A stretch of DNA of 14,092 bases from an uncultured Pseudomonas sp. GTDB lineage: Bacteria; Pseudomonadota; Gammaproteobacteria; Pseudomonadales; Pseudomonadaceae. The notes beneath the pieces are model-generated. The model was not told the DNA's origin. It worked only from the letters and a program-made list of their open reading frames with translations, and searched no databases. This document shows positions 7,380 to 13,080 of this stretch, in pieces. Positions within the stretch are counted from its first letter, which is position 1. Each line of letters begins with the position of its first letter. Location of the stretch: assembly GCA_946886875.1 (NCBI GenBank), contig CAMPJN010000057.1:1-14092 (forward strand). The letters are read 5' to 3'. The position numbers and the translations under genes were made by a program.

Positions 7380-8750
7380 TTAACGCACCCCGGAGCTGCG
7401 CAGTGCGGCAGGGGTGTAATCGGCGCCGTGGGCATCGAAGCCGAAGCTATAAGCCGATTTTTCCTCGTTCTTCATCCCCAGGGCCAAATAGCGACCGGCA
7501 ACCAGGTCGTACAACGCTTCCAGGGTGTAACCGGTCATCTTGTGGTGGTAATAGCTCTGGGTATGCCCCTCGGCGACACGCCACAACTGACCGCGACCGT
7601 CGTAGTGGTCGACCAGGGCCAACTGCCAGCTGTCTTCGTCGAAGTACATATGGCGCTTGGCGTAGATGTGCCGCTCGCCGGACTTCAGCGTGGCTTCCAC
7701 TTCCCAGACCCGGTGCAGTTCATAACGGGTCAGGTCCTGGTTGATATGACCGGCCTTGATCACGTCGTCGTACTTCAGCGCAGGCGAATCCAGCTTGAAG
7801 CTGTTGTACGGGATGTACATCTCCTTCTTGCCCACCAGCTTCCAGTCGTAACGATCAGGCGCGCCGGAGAACAGGTCGAAGTTGTCCGCGGTGCGCATAC
7901 CATCGGCGGCGGTTCCCGGGCCGTCATAGGCGACCTGTGGGGCGCGGCGCACGCGGCGCTGACCGGCGTTGTAGAGCCATGCCAGGCGCGGCTCCTTGAC
8001 CTGATCGATGGTCTCGTGCACCAGCAGCACGTTACCCGCCAGGCGCGAAGGCGCGGTTACCCGCTGCTTGAAATACAGCAGCACGTTGGCGGCTTTGGCC
8101 GGATCGACATCGGGCATGTCCGAAGGAAAGGCGATTTCGTCCTCGAACTTGACCAGGCTGTAGGAACCGTTGGTTTGCGGTGTGGCCTGGGTGATGTGCC
8201 GACGCACGTTGCCGCCGCGGTAGCGGGTGATGTGGTTCCAGATCACCTCGACGCCGCTCTTGGGAATCGGGAAGGCGTAGTAGCGGCTGTCGCTGAAGTT
8301 CTGCAGGCCGTTGCCACCATCGATGCTGGTGGTATTGAGCGCGCTCTTCTTCGCCGCAGCGTAGATTTCATCCGGCACCGCGACACTGCGATGGCTCGGG
8401 TAAACCGGGATCTTGTAGCTGTCCGGGTAACGCTTGAGCATTGCCAATTGCCCTGGGGACAACTTGCCCTGGTACTGCTCGGCATTACTCGCGGTGATGG
8501 TGAACAGCGGCTGCTCGCTGGCAAATGGGTCGGCCAGGAAGCCCTTGTCGTCGACAGCTGCGGCGGTGGTCGAAAGACCGCCGGTCCAGGCGGGGATGGT
8601 GCCGTCGGCATTACCGGCCATTTCCGCGCCGAGCGGAGTCAGGCTAGTGCCCAGTTTTGCCGCTTCCTCTGGGGAGACTGCCGCCATTACGCTGCTGGCC
8701 AACAAGGTCAGCGCCAACGCCCCGGTTTGCAGGATTCTTGTGTTTTTCAT
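7380..8750 (-). CDS. DUF1329 family exported protein
   Basis: The 456-residue protein starts with a clear Sec signal peptide: MKNTR, a hydrophobic stretch GALALTLLASSV, and a likely cleavage after Ala23 (VMA|AVS). There is no lipobox cysteine, so the mature protein should be periplasmic or outer-membrane associated. It begins SPEEAAKLGTSLTPLGAEMA, followed by GNADGTIPAWTGG, which is characteristic of DUF1329, and is about the usual length for that family. The family has no established biochemical activity; members are commonly found beside DUF1302 proteins and sometimes RND-type exporters, and a lipoprotein-carrier-like fold has been suggested. AAAGGA lies about 10 nt before the ATG. It follows the DUF1302 gene by 28 bp and ends just before a terminator, so the two form one operon. 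I infer a role in moving a hydrophobic compound to or from the outer membrane. Confidence 0.88.
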   Translation of the reverse strand: MKNTRILQTGALALTLLASSVMAAVSPEEAAKLGTSLTPLGAEMAGNADGTIPAWTGGLSTTAAAVDDKGFLADPFASEQPLFTITASNAEQYQGKLSPGQLAMLKRYPDSYKIPVYPSHRSVAVPDEIYAAAKKSALNTTSIDGGNGLQNFSDSRYYAFPIPKSGVEVIWNHITRYRGGNVRRHITQATPQTNGSYSLVKFEDEIAFPSDMPDVDPAKAANVLLYFKQRVTAPSRLAGNVLLVHETIDQVKEPRLAWLYNAGQRRVRRAPQVAYDGPGTAADGMRTADNFDLFSGAPDRYDWKLVGKKEMYIPYNSFKLDSPALKYDDVIKAGHINQDLTRYELHRVWEVEATLKSGERHIYAKRHMYFDEDSWQLALVDHYDGRGQLWRVAEGHTQSYYHHKMTGYTLEALYDLVAGRYLALGMKNEEKSAYSFGFDAHGADYTPAALRSSGVR

Positions 8751-8778
8751 TCTGTACGGATCCTTTACGCGTCGTTGA

Positions 8779-10524
8779 TCAGAAGTTCACACCGAAACTC
8801 AAAGCGACGAAGTCGCGATCAGTAGCGGTGTTGTACTCGCCGCCGAAGAAGTCGGTGTAGCTAAGGCTGGCGTTATAGGTATTCATGAAATCGGCATTCA
8901 GGCCGACGCTGACCGACTTGCTGCCTTCGTTGAAGTTCGGCCCGTAGCCGTCGACGTCATGCGACCAGGCGATGTTCGGGGTCAGGTTGACCCCGGCAAA
9001 CACGTTGCTGTACTCGGCATTGGCACGCACGCGGTAGCCCCAGGAACTGGTGGTAAAGAAACCGTCGTCGTTGCACTCGTCCGGGTTGAGGGCGTTGAAA
9101 GCCGCCTCGCACGCCGCGTTGTTGGAGATTTCACCGAAGCCAAAGACCGAGTCGCGACCGAAACGTAGATCGCCCACGTCATTGCTGATACCGCTGATAT
9201 GGTTGTAACCGACCTCACCGACCAGGGCGACGCGGCTGGCGCCAAGCACGCGGTCGATGGTGTGCACGACGGTGACCTGGGCCTGGGTGAACGGCTTGCG
9301 CACGTAACCCTGGATTTCTTCACCAGCCACGTTCTGCGCATGACCGCTGGTAAACACCGGGGAGACGGGCTGCCCGAGAGCAGCCAAGGTCAAGTCGGTG
9401 CTGTTGATCTGCATCGGCATGTTCGGCCGATAGCTGAGTTCGCCGGCCACCGCCACACCGCTGACATTGGTCTGGAAGCTCATGCCATAGAGACGAATAT
9501 CTTCCGGGTAATCGAGAAAATAGTTCGAAGTGAATGGGCTACCTGTAGTCGTACGGGTGAAGCTGAAGTTCGGGCTGCGGCTGTGGTAATTCAGCGCGTA
9601 GAGACCGAACTCGGTGTCGTTCAGCGACTCGGCAAACCAGCGTAACGCCACGCCGTACTGGCCGGAGTCGCGAGCATCGCGATCATCGCCACGGGGTACG
9701 AAGGCATTGCCTGCCTGACCCGGCGGCAGATCCAAACCGCCTACCACCAGGCGATCCTCGCAACCGTCGGCAATCGGGTCGCCGGTGGAGAAGAAAGTGC
9801 CGCAGTTATCGGCAACGGTCTGATCCCACTCCAATTGGTAAAAGACCTCGGCGCTTACAGTGTCGGTCAGAGCCTGCGACACATAGAGCATATTCACCGG
9901 AATCAGCGCTTCCTTGACCTCGGCGCCAGGACGGCGCAAGGCGGAGGCGTCGACCGGGTTGATCGAGTTGATGCTGTTGGGGATAAAGGTGCTCTCACCC
10001 CAACTGACCACCTGCTTGCCCGCCCGCACGCTGCCCGGCAGCGAGCCGATGCTGTAGTTGTGGTAGATGAAGGCATCGAGAATCTCCGCACCCGATGATT
10101 GCGCCGCTTCTTTGCGGTTGTGATCGTCGATGTCGTAGAACAGCCGGTGCTCGTCCTTGGTCTCGAAGTCGTACCAATACTTGCCACGGATAAATACCCC
10201 GGTATCGCCGTATTTCAGCTCCAGGTCATGCACACCCTTGAAGATCTTCGAAAAGGTCTCGCCTCTCTTGAAGTTCAAGCGACCGTCATCGTTGGTGCGC
10301 GATGAGGCTTCGCCGCGATGACCTACCGAGTTGAACGGTGAGACGAAATCTGGATCGGCCCCACGCACGCCCCAGCTGGCTCCGATTGACAGCGCGGAAT
10401 CGAACTGCGCCTCAACCTCGCCGATATTGAACGAGATTGCTTGAACTGGCGCGACACAGCCTAAAGCGACGGCAACGGCCAGTGCGCAGGGCTGGAAGAC
10501 GGCATGCCTTGTTTTTGTTGTCAT
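8779..10524 (-). CDS. DUF1302 family predicted outer-membrane beta-barrel protein
   Basis: The 581-residue protein has a Sec signal peptide (hydrophobic core ALAVAVALGCVA, probable cleavage after Ala29, PVQA|ISF). The mature part begins SFNIGEVEAQFDSALSIGAS, with the alternating pattern of beta-strands. The conserved GKQVVSWGES stretch sits at residues 169-178. The chain ends in phenylalanine (LSFGVNF), the C-terminal signature recognised by the Bam machinery, so it is probably a barrel porin/transporter. Two cysteine pairs, C241/C255 and C472/C484, lie in loop-like segments and may form disulfides outside the membrane. The ATG at 10524 has AGGAG 6 nt upstream. It is the first gene of an operon with DUF1329. 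Members of this family have no proven substrate; co-occurrence with DUF1329 points to a shared envelope function. Confidence 0.88.
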   Translation of the reverse strand: MTTKTRHAVFQPCALAVAVALGCVAPVQAISFNIGEVEAQFDSALSIGASWGVRGADPDFVSPFNSVGHRGEASSRTNDDGRLNFKRGETFSKIFKGVHDLELKYGDTGVFIRGKYWYDFETKDEHRLFYDIDDHNRKEAAQSSGAEILDAFIYHNYSIGSLPGSVRAGKQVVSWGESTFIPNSINSINPVDASALRRPGAEVKEALIPVNMLYVSQALTDTVSAEVFYQLEWDQTVADNCGTFFSTGDPIADGCEDRLVVGGLDLPPGQAGNAFVPRGDDRDARDSGQYGVALRWFAESLNDTEFGLYALNYHSRSPNFSFTRTTTGSPFTSNYFLDYPEDIRLYGMSFQTNVSGVAVAGELSYRPNMPMQINSTDLTLAALGQPVSPVFTSGHAQNVAGEEIQGYVRKPFTQAQVTVVHTIDRVLGASRVALVGEVGYNHISGISNDVGDLRFGRDSVFGFGEISNNAACEAAFNALNPDECNDDGFFTTSSWGYRVRANAEYSNVFAGVNLTPNIAWSHDVDGYGPNFNEGSKSVSVGLNADFMNTYNASLSYTDFFGGEYNTATDRDFVALSFGVNF

Positions 10525-10539
10525 GCGGCTCTCCTGGAA

Positions 10540-10568
10540 AGCTTGGTTTCGTGTTGAGGTGCCAAGCT
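10540..10568. promoter_or_regulatory. Inverted repeat in the DUF1302 leader
   Basis: AGCTTGG (10540-10546) and CCAAGCT (10562-10568) form a perfect 7-bp inverted repeat around 15 nt, immediately upstream of the DUF1302 Shine-Dalgarno (10531-10535). It could be an operator for the nearby LuxR-type regulator or an mRNA hairpin close to the ribosome site. A TTGACA reads on the minus strand at 10615-10620, but no convincing -10 lies at the right distance, so the promoter itself is not fixed. The rest of the 273-bp divergent region shows nothing else I can name. Confidence 0.35.
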
Positions 10569-10797
10569 AACCAGTGCCACCCGCATGGATAAGCGCCCGA
10601 AAGAGGTATTCCGCTGTCAACCGAAAGAGTGAATCGCATGCCAGGGTGGGCGTTTGACGGCGGTCTATGCGTCGCTTCGATGGGCTGCCATAGCGCTGAT
10701 GAATACCCCTGTATCGCCCATAAACAGTGCCTCTGCGCCCACCGTCCCGGGAAAGCCCTGGTGTACGCTTACGGGCATTCACTTAAGGACCGCCCGC

Positions 10798-12204
10798 ATG
10801 CCGCCGCACCCGCCAATCAGTCTGTGGATGGACCAGCTCGACCGCCCCACCCACTCACGCCCTGCCCTGCAAGGTAGCCAGCAAGTCGACGTGGCCATCA
10901 TCGGCGCCGGCTATAGCGGGTTGTGGACCGCCTATTACCTGAAGCGCCAGGCGCCGCAGCTGCGTATCGCCATAGTCGAGGCCGAGTACGCCGGTTTCGG
11001 CGCCAGCGGGCGCAATGGCGGCTGGCTGATGGGCAATTTGCTCGGCGAGGATCGCCTGCTCGCCGGCCTGCCGCCCGAGCGCCGCCGCGCCGGGTTCGAG
11101 CTGCTGCATGGCATCCCCGAAGAAGTGGCGGATGTGTTGCGCCGCGAGGGCATCGACTGCGATTACCGCAAGGGCGGCGTGCTCTATTGCGCGGCGCGCT
11201 ACCCGGAACAGGAACAACGCCTGCGCGCCTGGCTCGCAGCGCTGCATAAAGAGGGTTTGAACGAAGCCGACTACCGCTGGCTGCCACCCAAGGAACTGAA
11301 CCAGCAACTGCGCATCAAGGGCCCGCTCGGCGCGATTTACAGCCCGCACTGCGCGACCATCCAGCCGGCCAAGCTGGTGCGCGGTCTGGCCCTGGCGGTC
11401 GAGCGCCTGGGTGTGCAGCTGTTCGAGCAGAGCAGGGTCAGCCACTGGCAACCGGGGCTGGTGCGCACCGAACAAGGCGAACTGCATGCCGACTGGGTGG
11501 TGCCCGCCGTGGAAGGTTATGCCGCCAGCCTGCCGCCGCTCGGGCGCTATCAACTACCGGTGCAAAGCCTGCTGATCGCCAGCGAACCGTTGGCCGCGAG
11601 CCAGTGGGACGAGATCGGCCTAAGCCGCGGCCAGGCCTTCAGCGAGTTCAGCCGCCAGGTCACCTACGGCCAGCGCAGCGCCGACGACCGTCTGGTGTTC
11701 GGCGCCCGTGGCGGCTATCGCTTCGGCGGGCGCCTGCGCGAGGATTTCAGCCTCAGCGAGGCGGAAATCCAGCTGCGTCGTTACCTGTTCGGCGAGCTGT
11801 TCCCGCAGTTGCGCAATGTCGCCATCAGCCATGGCTGGGGTGGCAACCTGGGCATGGCGCGGCGCTTCCAGCCGCATATGCTGCTCGACCGCGACAGCCG
11901 CATCGCCCTGGCCGGCGGTTACGGCGGCGAAGGCGTCGGCGCCAGCAACCTGGCCGGGCGCACCCTGGCGGACTTGATTCTCGGCAAGGCTACGCCGCTT
12001 ACCGAACAACCCTGGGTACTCGGCGAACGCCCGCTGACCGCGCTCAAAACCTGGGAGCCGGAGCCCTGCCGCTGGCTCGGCTACAACGCCATCATCCGCA
12101 GTTTCGCCCATGAAGATCGGGTACTCGCCGACCCACGCAGCGCCCCCTGGCGTCGCAGCATGGCCAGCCGTCTGGCGGATTTTATGGAGGGTTTGATGCG
12201 ATAA
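10798..12204 (+). CDS. FAD-dependent oxidoreductase, DAO family (PuuB/OrdL-like)
   Basis: This 468-residue flavoprotein is of the D-amino-acid-oxidase (DAO) fold, whose members oxidise amines or amino acids such as sarcosine, gamma-glutamylputrescine or glycine. The dinucleotide-binding motif is DVAIIGAGYSGLWTAYYL (GAGYSG at residues 36-41) with the ribose-binding acidic residue E61. GFGASGRNGGW at 67-77 is the second FAD-contact stretch typical of PuuB-like enzymes, and the C-terminal FAD motif AGGYGGEGVGASNLAGRTL begins at 372. The start at 10798 has AAGGA 8 nt upstream; the frame is open further upstream but without a better site. It is divergent from the DUF1302 operon and upstream of gcvHP, separated by 483 bp with its own control region. 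The substrate cannot be read from sequence; a link to glycine or N-methylglycine metabolism is only a guess from position. Confidence 0.9.
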   Translation: MPPHPPISLWMDQLDRPTHSRPALQGSQQVDVAIIGAGYSGLWTAYYLKRQAPQLRIAIVEAEYAGFGASGRNGGWLMGNLLGEDRLLAGLPPERRRAGFELLHGIPEEVADVLRREGIDCDYRKGGVLYCAARYPEQEQRLRAWLAALHKEGLNEADYRWLPPKELNQQLRIKGPLGAIYSPHCATIQPAKLVRGLALAVERLGVQLFEQSRVSHWQPGLVRTEQGELHADWVVPAVEGYAASLPPLGRYQLPVQSLLIASEPLAASQWDEIGLSRGQAFSEFSRQVTYGQRSADDRLVFGARGGYRFGGRLREDFSLSEAEIQLRRYLFGELFPQLRNVAISHGWGGNLGMARRFQPHMLLDRDSRIALAGGYGGEGVGASNLAGRTLADLILGKATPLTEQPWVLGERPLTALKTWEPEPCRWLGYNAIIRSFAHEDRVLADPRSAPWRRSMASRLADFMEGLMR

Positions 12205-12253
12205 GGCCTCAGGTTGCCCGAGCCAACCGCATCCGTATCCGCAGAGCGCTTTG

Positions 12254-12329
12254 GTAGGGAGGACATGGCGCAGCCTTGTCCGCCGCTGGCAGCCGGACGG
12301 CGGACAAGCCTTCGGCATGTCCGCCCTAC
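12254..12329. repeat. Second inverted REP pair, of a different sequence family
   Basis: Two 32-bp arms (12254-12285 and 12298-12329) are inverted copies with four mismatches around a 12-nt centre. Each begins with GTAG at its outer end (GTAG at 12254-12257, CTAC at 12326-12329) and each is itself a hairpin: outer stem GG(A/C)GGACA with TGTCCGCC, inner stem GGC-GCA-GCC in the left unit and GCC-GAA-GGC in the right one. The inner-stem differences between units are compensatory, so pairing is kept. This is the layout of RAYT-mobilised REP doublets. It lies downstream of the oxidoreductase stop, where it may also stabilise that transcript's 3' end. Confidence 0.85.
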
Positions 12330-12345
12330 AAGACCATAGAGCGTT

Positions 12346-12385
12346 GTAGAGCCCGGATAAGCCCAGGCGGCGCGCCTGTTTCGGG
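12346..12385. repeat. Possible solitary GTAG-led palindrome
   Basis: GTAG at 12346-12349 is followed by nested pairing: outer CCCG (12352-12355) with CGGG (12382-12385), inner CAGGCG (12364-12369) with CGCCTG (12373-12378) around a GCG loop. It lies 16 nt after the REP pair. It could be a degenerate or third-family REP, or a simple hairpin ending the upstream transcript; there is no U-tract after it. Confidence 0.4.
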
Positions 12386-12398
12386 TGTCGAATGCAAC

Positions 12399-12435
12399 CG
12401 TATCCAATTCAATACATCGTAACGAAATCAATACA
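12399..12435. promoter_or_regulatory. Two tandem 18-bp near-palindromes, candidate enhancer sites for gcvHP
   Basis: CGTATCCAATTCAATACA (12399-12416) and CGTAACGAAATCAATACA (12418-12435) lie one base apart, a 19-bp period of nearly two helical turns. They share the plan YGTAWC-N6-CAATACA with a third copy at 12498-12515. They sit 145-181 bp upstream of a sigma-54 promoter, the right place for an enhancer-binding protein. As I recall, the TyrR-like activator GcsR of P. aeruginosa binds tandem 18-bp sites starting TGTAACG upstream of its glycine cleavage genes; the left halves here resemble that. Assignment to a GcsR homologue is an inference. Confidence 0.65.
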
Positions 12436-12497
12436 ATCCAGGCACCGCACCACGCCACGCGGCCTGTAGCGACATTGACTTTCCTATTTGCGGCAAA

Positions 12498-12515
12498 TGT
12501 ATCGAATTCAATACA
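12498..12515. promoter_or_regulatory. Third 18-bp palindromic candidate enhancer site
   Basis: TGTATCGAATTCAATACA is palindromic except for one symmetric position pair (bases 6 and 13). It differs from the two upstream copies at two and three positions. It lies 80 bp downstream of the second copy and 65 bp before the -24 element. Confidence 0.65.
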
Positions 12516-12547
12516 CGCACCCTGCCAAAGCAGACCAAAAACAAATG

Positions 12548-12560
12548 TAAGCTATTGATT
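12548..12560 (-). promoter_or_regulatory. IHF binding site (consensus match)
   Basis: On the minus strand the sequence is AATCAATAGCTTA, which fits the IHF consensus WATCAANNNNTTR at every position, with an AT-rich flank (12561-12580) on the A-tract side as is usual. It lies between the candidate enhancer sites and the -24/-12 promoter, where IHF normally bends DNA to bring a sigma-54 activator into contact with polymerase. Confidence 0.65.
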
Positions 12561-12579
12561 TAATTAGATAAAAATACAA

Positions 12580-12595
12580 TGGCATCACCTTTGCT
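12580..12595 (+). promoter_or_regulatory. Sigma-54 (RpoN) -24/-12 promoter of gcvHP
   Basis: TGGCATCACCTTTGCT has the GG and GC dinucleotides separated by exactly 10 bases and matches the consensus TGGCAC-N5-TTGC except for one base (T for the final C of TGGCAC). Transcription would start near 12606, giving a leader of about 82 nt before gcvH. The IHF match and the repeated upstream sites support the call. Confidence 0.8.
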
Positions 12596-12615
12596 ATGGA
12601 TTTAACACCAGCGCC

Positions 12616-12664
12616 CGTGCCCAGGCACGAGCACCTTGATCATCGCCCGCATAAAAAAGGGCGA
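12616..12664 (+). other. Two small hairpins in the gcvH leader
   Basis: CGTGC-CCAG-GCACG (12616-12629) and TCGCCC (12643-12648) with GGGCGA (12659-12664) around a 10-nt A-rich loop lie between the predicted start site and the gcvH ribosome site at 12678-12682. Neither resembles a glycine riboswitch aptamer, and the leader is too short for the usual tandem form. They may only affect mRNA stability. Confidence 0.4.
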
Positions 12665-12687
12665 GTCCGCACCCTTGAGGAGTACAC

Positions 12688-13071
12688 ATGAGCGAGTTGC
12701 GTTTTACCGTCGATCACGAATGGCTGCGTCAGGACGCAGATGGCCTGGTCACCGTTGGCATCACCGCTTATGCCCAGGAGGCGCTCGGCGACGTGGTGTT
12801 CGTACAGCTCCCTGAATTGCAGGCCTACACTGTTGGCGCAGAAGTCGCGGTACTGGAGTCGGTGAAAGCCGCCAGCAATATCGCCATGCCGCTCGACGGC
12901 GAAGTGCTCGAAGTAAACAGCGCACTGGAAGCCAGCCCGGAGCTGGTCAACCAGGACCCGCTCGGCGAAGGCTGGTTCTTTCGCTTCCGTCCGGTCAATG
13001 CCAGCGCCGTCGCCGATCTGCTCGACCAGGCCGCCTATGAGCGCCTGTTGAACGCCAACGCCGACGCCTGA
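12688..13071 (+). CDS. gcvH: Glycine cleavage system H protein
   Basis: The 127-residue protein is the lipoylated carrier of the glycine cleavage system; its swinging lipoyl arm takes the aminomethyl group from P-protein and presents it to T- and L-proteins. Length and sequence are typical throughout: SELRFTVDHEWL at the start, VGITAYAQEALGDVVFVQLP, the lipoylation segment VLESVKAASNIAMPLDGEV with K60 as the modified lysine, and NQDPLGEGWFFRF near the end. AGGAG (12678-12682) lies 5 nt before the ATG. It is the first gene of an operon with gcvP 9 bp downstream, under the sigma-54 control region at 12399-12595. Pseudomonads often have two gcv sets; control by sigma-54 suggests the inducible catabolic one (the gcvH2-gcvP2 set of P. 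aeruginosa), which lets glycine serve as a carbon or nitrogen source. Confidence 0.97.
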   Translation: MSELRFTVDHEWLRQDADGLVTVGITAYAQEALGDVVFVQLPELQAYTVGAEVAVLESVKAASNIAMPLDGEVLEVNSALEASPELVNQDPLGEGWFFRFRPVNASAVADLLDQAAYERLLNANADA

Positions 13072-13080
13072 GAGATCGAC

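Noticed and set aside
7428..8825. 465-residue open frame on the plus strand opposite DUF1329
   Set aside because: It is antisense to a gene with signal peptide, ribosome site and terminator; no start site support or motif.
10561..10590. Possible sigma-54 promoter for DUF1302 on the minus strand (TGGCAC followed by TAGCTT)
   Set aside because: The GG and GC are 9, not 10, bases apart, and sigma-54 spacing is strict; no enhancer repeats or IHF site accompany it.
12606..12687. Glycine riboswitch in front of gcvH
   Set aside because: The predicted leader is only about 82 nt, and the two small hairpins do not show the conserved glycine aptamer core; control by sigma-54 explains the region better.
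12205..12687. Small gene or RNA gene in the 483-bp gap
   Set aside because: Short open frames here have no ribosome sites or family features, and the stretch is accounted for by REP elements and promoter signals; no tRNA-like folding seen.
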